Assembly (NCBI RefSeq): GCF_003003285.1
Contig: NZ_PVTP01000001.1
Span: forward strand, 186,001 to 250,000
Reading direction: 5' to 3'
DNA from: Yoonia maritima
GTDB taxonomy: Bacteria > Pseudomonadota > Alphaproteobacteria > Rhodobacterales > Rhodobacteraceae
DNA length: 64,000 nt
Shown one piece after another: positions 27,246 to 35,176 of this stretch; positions within the stretch are counted from its first letter, which is position 1; each line of letters starts with the position of its first letter. Both the position numbers and the translations under genes were made by a program. The notes under the pieces were generated by a model. That model made no database searches and was not told the origin of the DNA. It was given only the letters and a program-made list of their open reading frames with translations.

Positions 27246-28126
27246 CCGTCGCAGCATTGCACGCGCATTTGGCGACTGGGGCCACGCATGTCTGCCATTG
27301 TTGGGCGCTAAAGCGTGCCGATGGCGTGACCCTAGGGTTTACGGATCACGACGTGGCTATCGACTTTGACGGTATCACATTTACCCCAGAAAGCGGGTTA
27401 AGCGCGCGTGCGCTGGCCAGTACCACAGGCCTGTCTGTGAACAACACCGAAGCGATTGGTGTGCTGTCTGCGGCGGCTATTACCGAAGCGGACATTGATG
27501 CGGGGCGCTATGATGGGGCGGAAGTGACGACTTGGTTGGTGCAATGGGATAACCCAGCGGCCCGGCAAGTGCGGTTTTATGGCACGTTAGGTGAGATCAC
27601 GCGGGCGCAGGGTGGTTTTCAGGCAGAACTACGTGGATTGACCGAGGCGCTGAACCAACCGCAGGGCCGATCTTATCTAAAGACGTGTAGTGCGGTTTTG
27701 GGTGATCGGCGATGTGGCGTCGATTTGGATGATCCGGCGTTTGCGGTTACGACTGAACTGACCTCCACAACCGATGGTCAGGTGTTTTCGTTCGCTAATC
27801 TGTTTCCGTTCAATGACCGCTGGTTCGAAGGTGGTCAGCTTATCGTTGAGACCGGTAAGGCGGCCACGCTGCGCGGCGTGATAAAGTCGGATGTTGTGGT
27901 TGAAGGAATCCGTAAGGTCACATTGTGGGAGCCGATCCGCACCACAATGGAAATCGGTGATCGTGTTAGCCTGATCGCAGGTTGCGATAAGCGTGCGGCG
28001 TCGTGCCGAGAAAAATTCAGCAATTTCATTAACTTTCAGGGCTTTCCTGACATCCCCGGTGACGATTGGCTGGTGAGCGTACCGCGGAGTAGCGGCGTGA
28101 ATTCCGGTGGGAGCCGCAGCCGATGA
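27242..28126 (+). CDS. GTA g13, baseplate hub protein (DUF2163)
   Basis: 294 residues of the DUF2163/phage_BR0599 family: CHCWALKRADGVTLGFTDHD at the N-terminus and FSNFINFQGFPDIPGDDWL near the C-terminus. Four conserved-looking cysteines (LKTC, DRRC, AGCDK, ASCREK) match the iron-sulfur-binding set reported for the RcGTA hub protein. ATGA overlaps on both sides. Confidence 0.92.
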   Translation: MTVAALHAHLATGATHVCHCWALKRADGVTLGFTDHDVAIDFDGITFTPESGLSARALASTTGLSVNNTEAIGVLSAAAITEADIDAGRYDGAEVTTWLVQWDNPAARQVRFYGTLGEITRAQGGFQAELRGLTEALNQPQGRSYLKTCSAVLGDRRCGVDLDDPAFAVTTELTSTTDGQVFSFANLFPFNDRWFEGGQLIVETGKAATLRGVIKSDVVVEGIRKVTLWEPIRTTMEIGDRVSLIAGCDKRAASCREKFSNFINFQGFPDIPGDDWLVSVPRSSGVNSGGSRSR

Positions 28127-28554
28127 CGCCTCCTATCGTAGAGGTGGCTCGGGATTGGATTGGCACGCCTTATCTACATCAAGCGTCTGTTCGGGGTGTC
28201 GGGTGCGATTGTTTGGGATTGCTGCGCGGTGTGTGGCGGACCCTTTATGGCGCTGAGCCTGAGCTTGTGCCAGCCTACACGGCGGATTGGTCCGAGCCGC
28301 AGGGACAAGAGGCGCTTTATCAGGCGGGGTTACGTCATATGGATGATGTGACGGGAACGCCTTTGGCGGCAGGCCAGGTTTTGTTGTTTCGAATGCGTAA
28401 CGGGGCTGTCGCAAAGCATATTGGTATTCTTTCAAACGCGGGTAGCGTCCCAGCATTTATTCATTCGTATTCCGGGCATGGCGTGGTCGAAAGCCTGCTT
28501 TCTGCCCCTTGGCGTCGACGCATCGCCGCGCAATTTGAGATTTCAAAAGGATAA
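28123..28554 (+). CDS. GTA g14, NlpC/P60 cell-wall peptidase
   Basis: 143-residue cysteine peptidase that helps the tail penetrate peptidoglycan. Catalytic Cys in GVGCDCLGLLRGVW, His in AKHIGILS and the third residue in FIHSYSGHGVVES. ATGA overlap with g13 and six bases before g15. Confidence 0.93.
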   Translation: MTPPIVEVARDWIGTPYLHQASVRGVGCDCLGLLRGVWRTLYGAEPELVPAYTADWSEPQGQEALYQAGLRHMDDVTGTPLAAGQVLLFRMRNGAVAKHIGILSNAGSVPAFIHSYSGHGVVESLLSAPWRRRIAAQFEISKG

Positions 28555-28560
28555 CTAGTC

Positions 28561-31500
28561 ATGGCGACAATCGTTCTTTCCGCAGCTGGTATGGCTATTG
28601 GCGGTTCAATCGGTGGCACTGTCATGGGGCTGTCTATGGCGACCATCGGTCGTGCAGCAGGCGCTGCGATTGGCCGTCACATTGATCAAAAGATCATGGG
28701 CGCAGGTAGCGAACCTGTTGAAACGGGGCGTGTTGATCGTCTGCGTTTGACGGGCGCGAATGAAGGCGCTGACCTGCAGCAAATCTATGGCCGTATGCGC
28801 GTTCCCGGGCAGGTAATTTGGGCGTCGGAGTTCAAAGAAAGCAGTAAGACATCTGGCGGCAGGAAAGGTGCGCCGCCGACGCCTGAGGTCAAATCGTTCT
28901 CGTACACCGTCAGCATTGCGATTGCGCTTTGTGAAGGTGAGATTAGCCGGGTAGGCCGGATTTGGGCCGATGGCACCGAGGTGTCGCAAGATGATCTCAA
29001 CATGCGCGTCTACACAGGCGCGATGGACCAACAGCCCGATCCCAAGATCGCCGCAGTGGAAGGGGGTGAGAATACCCCTGCCTACCGAGGCACCGCCTAT
29101 GTCGTGTTCGAAGACATGCCGCTTGCGCAGTTCGGTAACCGGATCCCGCAACTGACGTTCGAAGTCATGCGCGCCGGTGAAGAAGAACTGGGCGATCTGG
29201 TTACGGGTGTCGCCCTGATTCCGGGTACAGGTGAATACGGGCTTGCTACCTCGCAGGTCTATATGTCGCCGTCATACGGTGAACAGGTCGCGGTTAATAC
29301 GAATTCACCCCTAGGGCAAAGCGACTTTAGCGTCTCTATGGATGCGTTGCAGGGCGAAGTCCCGGCGTGTCAGTCCGTTGTTATGGTGGTCTCTTGGTTT
29401 GGTGATGACCTGCGCTGTGGTGAATGCCAGATCATGCCGAAGGTAGAACAGCGCCAAGTCGATGCGGAAGCGATGCCTTGGGGGGTGTCAGGTGTCACTC
29501 GTGCCACAGCCGAGGAAGTTCCCGAACTAGATGGTGCGCCGGTTTATGGGGGGACGCCAACCGATGCTTCTGTCGTTGAGGCACTGCGCGATATGAAGTC
29601 TCGCGGTCTATCGCCCGTGTTCTATCCGTTCATTCTGATGGAGCAGCTAAGCGATAATACTTTGACCGACCCGTGGACCGGGAACCCCGGCCAGCCTGCA
29701 CTGCCTTGGCGTGGACGCATCACGACGACGCTTGCCCCATATATGGATGGCACTACTGATGGCACCGCAGGGGCAGTGTCCGAGGTGTCGGCATTTATGG
29801 GGCATGCGACTGCGTCTGATTTCAGCGTTGATGGAACGACCGTTAGCTATACTGGCCCTGCTGATTGGGGGTATCGCCGGTTCATCCTTCATTATGCACA
29901 CCTATGTGCAGCAGCCGGTGGCGTGTCCGCATTTTGTATCGGGTCCGAGATGCGGGCGTTGACCCAAATCCGTGGTGACGGGAACAGTTTTCCTGCTGTA
30001 GATGCCCTGCGCCAGCTGGCAGCTGACGTCCGAGCGATCCTTGGGACAGATTGTAAGATTAGCTATGCGGCTGATTGGTCTGAATACCACGGGTACCAAC
30101 CCGCAGGGACTGCTGACAAACTATTCCATCTCGACCCGCTGTGGGCTGATCATAATATCGATTTCATTGGGGTCGATAACTACATGCCATTATCCGATTG
30201 GCGGGATGGGGACGATCACGCTGATATAGAAGCCCAATCTATTTATAACTTGGATTACTTGCGCTCCAACGTGGCTGGAGGAGAGGGGTATGATTGGTAC
30301 TACACGACACCGGAGGCACGCGAGGCCCAGCGTCGCACGCCGATCACTGATGGAGAAGGCGAGCCGTGGGTGTGGCGCAATAAGGATTTTCATGGCTGGT
30401 GGTCTAACCCGCACCATAACCGAATAGATGGGGTCCGAGAGGGGAGCCCAACAGCGTGGATCCCCGAAAGCAAACCGATCTGGTTCACTGAATTCGGCTG
30501 TGCCGCCATTGATAAGGGCGCGAACCAACCCAACAAGTTCATTGATCCCAAATCATCAGAGTCCCGATTGCCCCATTACTCTAATGGGAACCGTGATGAC
30601 TTTATGCAGATGCAATACCTGCGTGCCGTGTACGGGTATTTCAGCGAAGTCGCGAATAACCCGGTCTCAACGGAATACGGGGGGCCTATGGTCAATACGA
30701 GCCGTATGCACGTATGGGCATGGGATGCGCGGCCATATCCGTTCTTTCCCGGTAACCGGACGCTCTGGTCTGATGGAGACAACTATGCGCGGGGGCATTG
30801 GTTGAATGGACGGGTGAGCAACCGCGCATTGGCCTCTGTGGTTGCCGAGATATGTGAGCGCTCTGGGGTGACACGCTATGACGTGTCACGGCTATACGGT
30901 GTGGTGCGGGGTTTTGCCGTGCCCAACATCGGCTCTGGCCGCTCTGCGTTGCAGCCATTGATGATGGCCTACGGCTTTGATGCGATGGAGCGCGATGGTG
31001 TGCTTGTCTTTGAAAACCGTGCTGGGCGTGCGGATCATGTGCTGACGCATGATGATCTGGCCATTGATACCGAAAAGGATCAATCAATAGCGCTGACGCG
31101 CAGTCCAGCCGCCGAAGTCGCAGCGCGTATTCAGCTGGTTCACCTTGACAATGATGGTGACTACGAGGCCATTGCCGCAGAGGCAGTACACCCAGACACC
31201 CAAACCTATGGGGTTGATAAGACCGAAGTTCCGCTTGCATTGACCCGGACAGAGGGGCGCAACACGGTAACCCGCTGGTTACAAGAGGCGCGTGTTGCGC
31301 GAGATCAGGCCAGCTTTGCCTTGCCGCCGTCGCAAATGCAGGTTGGGGCAGGTGACGTTGTCGCGCTGGATACCATCGATCATCGTGGTCGCTATCGTGT
31401 TGACCGGGTTGAAGAAGCCGGTTTGCGATTAATCGAGGCCACGCGTATTGACGCCGAAGCCTATCGTGGCCAGACATTTGACGGTGACGGACCCGTGTTA

Positions 31501-32451
31501 CAGCCATATGTCGGCCCAGTCCCTGTTGAGGCGCTCTTCATGGATCTGCCGATGTTAACTGGCGATGAACTACCCACTGCTCCCTACGTCGCCACGGCAG
31601 GGCGTCCTTGGCCTGGTAGCATCGCCCTTTATGGCTCATCCGAAGATAGCGGTTACACGTTGCAGACCGTGATGGATCGCTCGGCCACGATTGGTCTTAC
31701 CGCAGGTGTGGTCAGACAAGGGCCTAGTGGTATTTGGGATCGGCAAGCTGGGCTTGAGGTGAGATTGATCAACGGGGAACTTAGTTCTTCCAGCGATGCT
31801 GCCGTTTTATCAGGTGCGAATACAATCGCGATTGGTGACGGGACGCCCAATAAATGGGAGATCATCCAGTTTCGTAATGCCGTGCCTATCGCAGAGCGCA
31901 CATATCGTCTGACTGGTTTGCTGCGTGGGCAGGCGGGTAGTCGTGGGGTAATGCCAGACGAATGGCCTGTCGGGTCGCGTGTCGTTGTGATGGATGGCAC
32001 ACCAGAGCAAATCACCAGTGCGCCTGCACTGCGCGGTCTTCTTCGGCATTTCCGCTACGGCCCTGCAAAGCGCCCAATGAACGACGCCAGCTATCGCTAT
32101 GCGCTGCATACGTTCAAGGGCAATGGGCTGCGCCCTTATCCTGTGGCACATTTGCGATCCAAACTTATTGCCGATGCCATTGAGCTTTCATGGATTCGAA
32201 GCTCGCGGATCGACGGGGATATCTGGGGCGAAGGTGATATCCCGCTTGGCGAAGAAAACGAAACCTACCAAATATGCGTGATGCAAGACGGCATCGTGCG
32301 GCGTCAGGAAACCGTTGATACGCCAGTCTGGTCCTATAGCGACAGTATTCGCGCCGCAGAGGTCGGGTCATTGCCCTACCGGATAGAGGTGGCACAGGTA
32401 TCAACACGATACGGCGCTGGGCCATTCATGGGGGTGGATATGCAGGTGTAA
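28561..32451 (+). CDS. GTA g15, giant hub/fibre host-specificity protein with TIM-barrel-like domain
   Basis: 1296 residues, close to RcGTA gp15. N-terminal glycine-rich helix (AAGMAIGGSIGGTVMGLSM), then a baseplate-hub region (LQQIYGRMRVPGQVIWASEF), a GTA TIM-barrel-like domain at about residues 420-760 (FIGVDNYMPLSDWRD, WFTEFGCAAIDKG, WAWDARPYPFFPG), a phage tail tip domain and C-terminal fibre-like domains ending TRYGAGPFMGVDMQV. It forms the receptor-facing tip. TAACTAGTC separates it from g14. Confidence 0.95.
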   Translation: MATIVLSAAGMAIGGSIGGTVMGLSMATIGRAAGAAIGRHIDQKIMGAGSEPVETGRVDRLRLTGANEGADLQQIYGRMRVPGQVIWASEFKESSKTSGGRKGAPPTPEVKSFSYTVSIAIALCEGEISRVGRIWADGTEVSQDDLNMRVYTGAMDQQPDPKIAAVEGGENTPAYRGTAYVVFEDMPLAQFGNRIPQLTFEVMRAGEEELGDLVTGVALIPGTGEYGLATSQVYMSPSYGEQVAVNTNSPLGQSDFSVSMDALQGEVPACQSVVMVVSWFGDDLRCGECQIMPKVEQRQVDAEAMPWGVSGVTRATAEEVPELDGAPVYGGTPTDASVVEALRDMKSRGLSPVFYPFILMEQLSDNTLTDPWTGNPGQPALPWRGRITTTLAPYMDGTTDGTAGAVSEVSAFMGHATASDFSVDGTTVSYTGPADWGYRRFILHYAHLCAAAGGVSAFCIGSEMRALTQIRGDGNSFPAVDALRQLAADVRAILGTDCKISYAADWSEYHGYQPAGTADKLFHLDPLWADHNIDFIGVDNYMPLSDWRDGDDHADIEAQSIYNLDYLRSNVAGGEGYDWYYTTPEAREAQRRTPITDGEGEPWVWRNKDFHGWWSNPHHNRIDGVREGSPTAWIPESKPIWFTEFGCAAIDKGANQPNKFIDPKSSESRLPHYSNGNRDDFMQMQYLRAVYGYFSEVANNPVSTEYGGPMVNTSRMHVWAWDARPYPFFPGNRTLWSDGDNYARGHWLNGRVSNRALASVVAEICERSGVTRYDVSRLYGVVRGFAVPNIGSGRSALQPLMMAYGFDAMERDGVLVFENRAGRADHVLTHDDLAIDTEKDQSIALTRSPAAEVAARIQLVHLDNDGDYEAIAAEAVHPDTQTYGVDKTEVPLALTRTEGRNTVTRWLQEARVARDQASFALPPSQMQVGAGDVVALDTIDHRGRYRVDRVEEAGLRLIEATRIDAEAYRGQTFDGDGPVLQPYVGPVPVEALFMDLPMLTGDELPTAPYVATAGRPWPGSIALYGSSEDSGYTLQTVMDRSATIGLTAGVVRQGPSGIWDRQAGLEVRLINGELSSSSDAAVLSGANTIAIGDGTPNKWEIIQFRNAVPIAERTYRLTGLLRGQAGSRGVMPDEWPVGSRVVVMDGTPEQITSAPALRGLLRHFRYGPAKRPMNDASYRYALHTFKGNGLRPYPVAHLRSKLIADAIELSWIRSSRIDGDIWGEGDIPLGEENETYQICVMQDGIVRRQETVDTPVWSYSDSIRAAEVGSLPYRIEVAQVSTRYGAGPFMGVDMQV

Positions 32452-32453
32452 CC

Positions 32454-32738
32454 ATGCGTCCGGTCCAACTGGCCGATCTTGAAGTCGCCGTGTGGGTGCT
32501 ATTGGCCGTGCCAGTGCCCGCACGGCACCAGATGGTCATTCAATTATACCAGGAGGCGTCAATTGCTGAGCAGTACCGAAAAACGACAGGAAAACTGCAT
32601 CCTCTGTATGGAAACGGGACGCTCATGTCGGCAGCACAGAAACACGCAATGATGCCTCGAAATGCCTTTTGCGATCCAGATTACTTGCGGTGCATGGCAA
32701 TTCTTGCGACCGAATTGTCGGTCGATCGCGATCGGTGA
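32454..32738 (+). CDS. small GTA-linked protein, function unknown
   Basis: 94 residues starting two bases after the g15 stop. VRPVQLADLEVAVWVLLAVP-type helix, then RHQMVIQLYQEASIAEQYRK and LHPLYGNGTLMSAAQ, with DPDYLRCMAILATEL at the end. This pattern (an 'AxxLLAVP..R..' helix followed by THP-L-GNGSLM-like text) is seen downstream of g15 in other Rhodobacterales as I recall; function is unknown. The 81 bases that follow contain the cysE promoter. Confidence 0.75.
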   Translation: MRPVQLADLEVAVWVLLAVPVPARHQMVIQLYQEASIAEQYRKTTGKLHPLYGNGTLMSAAQKHAMMPRNAFCDPDYLRCMAILATELSVDRDR

Positions 32739-32755
32739 TACATAAAATCACAGCT

Positions 32756-32784
32756 TTGTTCTTGGCGACAGTACCCTATATGAT
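32756..32784 (+). promoter_or_regulatory. sigma70-type promoter of cysE
   Basis: TTGTTC (32756-32761), exactly 17 bases, TATGAT (32779-32784), ending 35 bases before the cysE start. Suggests cysE is transcribed independently of the GTA genes. Confidence 0.65.
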
Positions 32785-32819
32785 CTACACAAAGGGTCTG
32801 AAACGCAAAGGATACCCCT

Positions 32820-33626
32820 ATGGCACATCTGAAACCCTCACTGCGCGAACTTGATCCAGTTTGGCAGCGCATCTGTTCCGAGGCAGAAGAAGCTATCAAA
32901 GCAGAGCCTTTGATCGGTGGTATGATTCATGCCTGTATCCTGCATCACAACAGCTTTGACGATGCTTTGGCTTATCGGCTGTCGATGAAGCTCGCATCGC
33001 CAGAGATGTCCGAGCAAATCATCCGCGAAATTGCCGACGCAGCTTACGATGATGACGCTTCGCTAACGGCTGCCGCGCGCGCCGATATCGTGGCAATCTT
33101 TGATCGTGATCCAGCTTGTCACCGTTTCTTGCAGCCGCTCATGTTCTTTAAGGGCTTTCAGGCCGTACAGGCATACCGCCTAGGTCATTGGCTCTGGCTG
33201 CAAGGCCGTCGCGATCTGGCTTACTTTGTACAGATGCGGGTGAGCGAACTTTTCGGCGTTGATATTCACCCAGCCGCGAAGATCGGGCAGGGGATCATGA
33301 TTGATCACGCGCATTCCATCGTTGTTGGTGAAACTGCTGTGGTTGGTGATAATGTTTCGATGTTGCATTCCGTCACGCTTGGCGGGACAGGCAAAGAAGA
33401 TGACGACCGCCATCCTAAGATTGGCAATGGTGTACTCATTGGCGCGGGTGCCAAGGTGCTAGGGAACATTACGGTGGGACATTGTAGCCGGGTTGCTGCG
33501 GGGTCAGTCGTTCTTGATGATGTGCCGCCAATGAAAACTGTCGCAGGTGTACCAGCTCGGATCGTAGGCGAGGCAGGGTGTTCTCAGCCGTCGATGACGA
33601 TGAACCAGTTTATCGACACAAAATAA
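32820..33626 (+). CDS. cysE: serine O-acetyltransferase
   Basis: Makes O-acetylserine from serine and acetyl-CoA, first committed step of cysteine synthesis. 268 residues: N-terminal helical SATase domain (about 1-140, with HRFLQPLMFFKGFQAVQAYR) and a C-terminal left-handed beta helix of hexapeptide repeats (DIHPAAKIGQGIMIDHAHS, LHSVTLGGTG, VLIGAGAKVLGNITVG). It lies just after the GTA cluster, as in R. capsulatus. Terminator at 33652. Confidence 0.96.
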   Translation: MAHLKPSLRELDPVWQRICSEAEEAIKAEPLIGGMIHACILHHNSFDDALAYRLSMKLASPEMSEQIIREIADAAYDDDASLTAAARADIVAIFDRDPACHRFLQPLMFFKGFQAVQAYRLGHWLWLQGRRDLAYFVQMRVSELFGVDIHPAAKIGQGIMIDHAHSIVVGETAVVGDNVSMLHSVTLGGTGKEDDDRHPKIGNGVLIGAGAKVLGNITVGHCSRVAAGSVVLDDVPPMKTVAGVPARIVGEAGCSQPSMTMNQFIDTK

Positions 33627-33651
33627 GACCTAAATCGTCGAAACACGATGC

Positions 33652-33678
33652 AAAGCGGGGCAAATATGCCCCGCCTTT
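33652..33678. terminator. bidirectional terminator between cysE and ohr
   Basis: AAAGCGGGGCA / TGCCCCGCCTTT stem around AATA, placed between two convergent genes. Confidence 0.8.
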
Positions 33679-33683
33679 GTGTA

Positions 33684-34115
33684 TTATGCAGCGCGAGTTG
33701 GCGTGATTTCTAGCGATCCACGTGTCGCATCTGAATATGGGCAAACGTGATGCGCGCCGGCAATCAAATCGTCTGCAACATCATCGGCAACGCCGGGCAG
33801 CGAGACTTCGATCTCGACTTTGATACCGAACCCATCATCATCGCGTGGTCCAATGCCGACAGTTGCAGTGACTTCTGCATCTTCGGGCACAGCAATCTTT
33901 TTACCACGCGCGTATGCTTTCATTGCACCAAGAAAACAGGCCGCGTAGCCAGCGGCAAACAGTTGTTCAGGATTTACACCTTCACCACCAGCACCACCAA
34001 GTTCCTTAGGGGTTGCCAGTTTGAGATCGAGCGCGCCATCGTGGGTTTTTGACGTACCATCGCGTCCCCCCGTTGCAGTCGCCTTTGTGGAATAAAGAAC
34101 TTTTGAAGCAGGCAT
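33684..34115 (-). CDS. ohr: organic hydroperoxide resistance protein (Ohr/OsmC family)
   Basis: Thiol peroxidase reducing fatty-acid and other organic hydroperoxides. 143 residues with the two redox cysteines Cys60 (GYAACFLGA) and Cys125 (HHVCPYSDATRG) and the Ohr opening VLYSTKATATGGRDG. Start 34115 has GGA seven bases upstream; an ATG at 34142 lies in the promoter region. Divergent from the MarR-type gene ohrR, with dyad operators between them. Confidence 0.95.
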   Translation of the reverse strand: MPASKVLYSTKATATGGRDGTSKTHDGALDLKLATPKELGGAGGEGVNPEQLFAAGYAACFLGAMKAYARGKKIAVPEDAEVTATVGIGPRDDDGFGIKVEIEVSLPGVADDVADDLIAGAHHVCPYSDATRGSLEITPTRAA

Positions 34116-34149
34116 ATCGATTCCTTTCATTTGATTGTGCAATAATATT

Positions 34150-34197
34150 TATCGTGCGATATTAATATGTCAATGCTTGCGATTGTATCGCGTGATA
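34150..34197. promoter_or_regulatory. two OhrR-type operator dyads
   Basis: TATCG-TG-CGATA (34150-34161, exact dyad) and TATCG-CG-TGATA (34186-34197, one mismatch), centres 36 bases apart, in the 109-base gap between ohr and ohrR. Position and similarity suggest sites for the adjacent MarR-family repressor, controlling both genes. Confidence 0.6.
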
Positions 34198-34224
34198 ACT
34201 AAATTGGCATCACAGGAGATACCG

Positions 34225-34653
34225 ATGACTACATGTACGATCACGCTTGACGATATGATTTGCTTTGACGTTTACGCGGCAAACTTGGCAATTGGTCGAC
34301 TGTATAAACCATTGCTGACGCAGTTCGGCGTTACCTATCCTCAGTACCTTGTGTTGATGTCCTTGTGGGAAAAGGACGGACAGACTGTCGGCGAGATAGG
34401 CGCTTTACTCGGACTAGAGAGTTCGACGCTGACGCCTTTAATCAAACGATTGGCCACAGCGGGTCTGGTGACGCGCCTGCGCGCGGTTGAAGACGAACGC
34501 CGAGTCCATATTTCGTTGACCGACAAAGGGCGTGATATGGCGAACAGTCGCGATCAAATGGCTGAATGTTTGGTCGGCGCAGCTGGTCTGACGTTACAAG
34601 AGTTTGGACAGCTAAGGGAATTGCTTCGTAAGCTGCGGTCGAACCTAGCATAA
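34225..34653 (+). CDS. ohrR: MarR-family redox repressor, OhrR
   Basis: Peroxide-sensing repressor of ohr. 142 residues; the reactive Cys13 lies in MICFDVYAANLA, equivalent to the sensing cysteine of OhrR, followed by the winged helix (FGVTYPQYLVLMSLWEKDG, LGLESSTLTPLIKRLATAGL) and wing with VEDERRVHISLTDKG. Start 34225 is preceded by AGGAGA at eight bases; an earlier ATG at 34135 would run through the operators. Confidence 0.92.
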   Translation: MTTCTITLDDMICFDVYAANLAIGRLYKPLLTQFGVTYPQYLVLMSLWEKDGQTVGEIGALLGLESSTLTPLIKRLATAGLVTRLRAVEDERRVHISLTDKGRDMANSRDQMAECLVGAAGLTLQEFGQLRELLRKLRSNLA

Positions 34654-34712
34654 TCTCAAGTCACCACAAATAGACGTCTGCATTTCAACGGGCTTGTACT
34701 TTGATGCGAATC

Positions 34713-34729
34713 GTAACATTAATAGTTAC
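34713..34729. promoter_or_regulatory. GTAAC-N7-GTTAC dyad at the Rrf2 gene start
   Basis: GTAAC (34713-34717) and GTTAC (34725-34729), arms 7 bases apart, ending one base before the ATG at 34730. Candidate autoregulatory operator. Confidence 0.45.
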
Positions 34730-35173
34730 ATGAAAAAAGATAGCCGCCTTTCCTCTGTCTTGCATGCGATTCTTCATATGGCAGAGCAAGATAAGCCTAT
34801 GACGTCTGACGTTCTTGCGATGTGTATGAAAACCAATCCTGTTGTCGTGCGTCGCACGATGGGCTTGCTGCGCAACGCGGGGTTAGTCACGTCTGAACGG
34901 GGGCATTCAGGTGGGTGGCGTATCTGCGCCGATCTTAACAAAGTGACGTTGTACGACCTTCACGACGCGCTCGGAGAGCCCTCTATATTTGCGATCGGTA
35001 ATCGGCATGAAAGGCCTGACTGCTTGGTTGAACAGGCGGTGAATGCAGCGCTGGACGATGCATTTGCCGATGCACAAGCGCTTTTGATTTCACGTTTTAA
35101 GACCGTAACACTTGCAAAACTTGCCGATGACTTTGCACATCGGCACGCGAAATACCGACAACAAAAGGAATAA
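34730..35173 (+). CDS. Rrf2-family transcriptional regulator
   Basis: 147 residues starting MKKDSRLSSVLHAILHMAEQ, the typical Rrf2 helix-turn-helix opening, with TNPVVVRRTMGLLRNAGLV as recognition region and GHSGGWRI as wing. Only one cysteine (PDC) is in the region where IscR/NsrR carry three Fe-S ligands, so it probably does not bind a cluster. Starts at ATG 34730 directly after a dyad; an ATG at 34694 is less likely. Three bases before the flavoenzyme gene, forming an operon. Confidence 0.88.
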   Translation: MKKDSRLSSVLHAILHMAEQDKPMTSDVLAMCMKTNPVVVRRTMGLLRNAGLVTSERGHSGGWRICADLNKVTLYDLHDALGEPSIFAIGNRHERPDCLVEQAVNAALDDAFADAQALLISRFKTVTLAKLADDFAHRHAKYRQQKE

Positions 35174-35176
35174 ATC

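Larger units (their letters stand above)
18630..32738 (+). mobile_element. gene transfer agent (RcGTA-type) structural cluster
   Basis: Eighteen consecutive plus-strand genes in the order known from the Rhodobacter capsulatus GTA: small and large terminase, portal, g3.5, protease, capsid, three connector/neck genes, tail tube, two chaperone-like genes, tape measure, distal tail, hub, cell-wall peptidase, giant hub/fibre gene, and a small GTA-linked gene. There is no integrase, repressor, replication gene or attachment site, as expected of a GTA that packages host DNA. No gene in the run is visibly broken. Most starts overlap the preceding stop (ATGA). Confidence 0.95.

Noticed and set aside
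30692-31507. Minus-strand frame of about 270 codons inside GTA g15
   Set aside because: His/Arg/Pro-rich mirror of the plus-strand gene; no motif.
18630-32738. Interpretation of the phage-like cluster as an integrated prophage
   Set aside because: No integrase, repressor, replication or attachment site; gene order and flanks (mltG, cysE) are those of the Rhodobacterales GTA.
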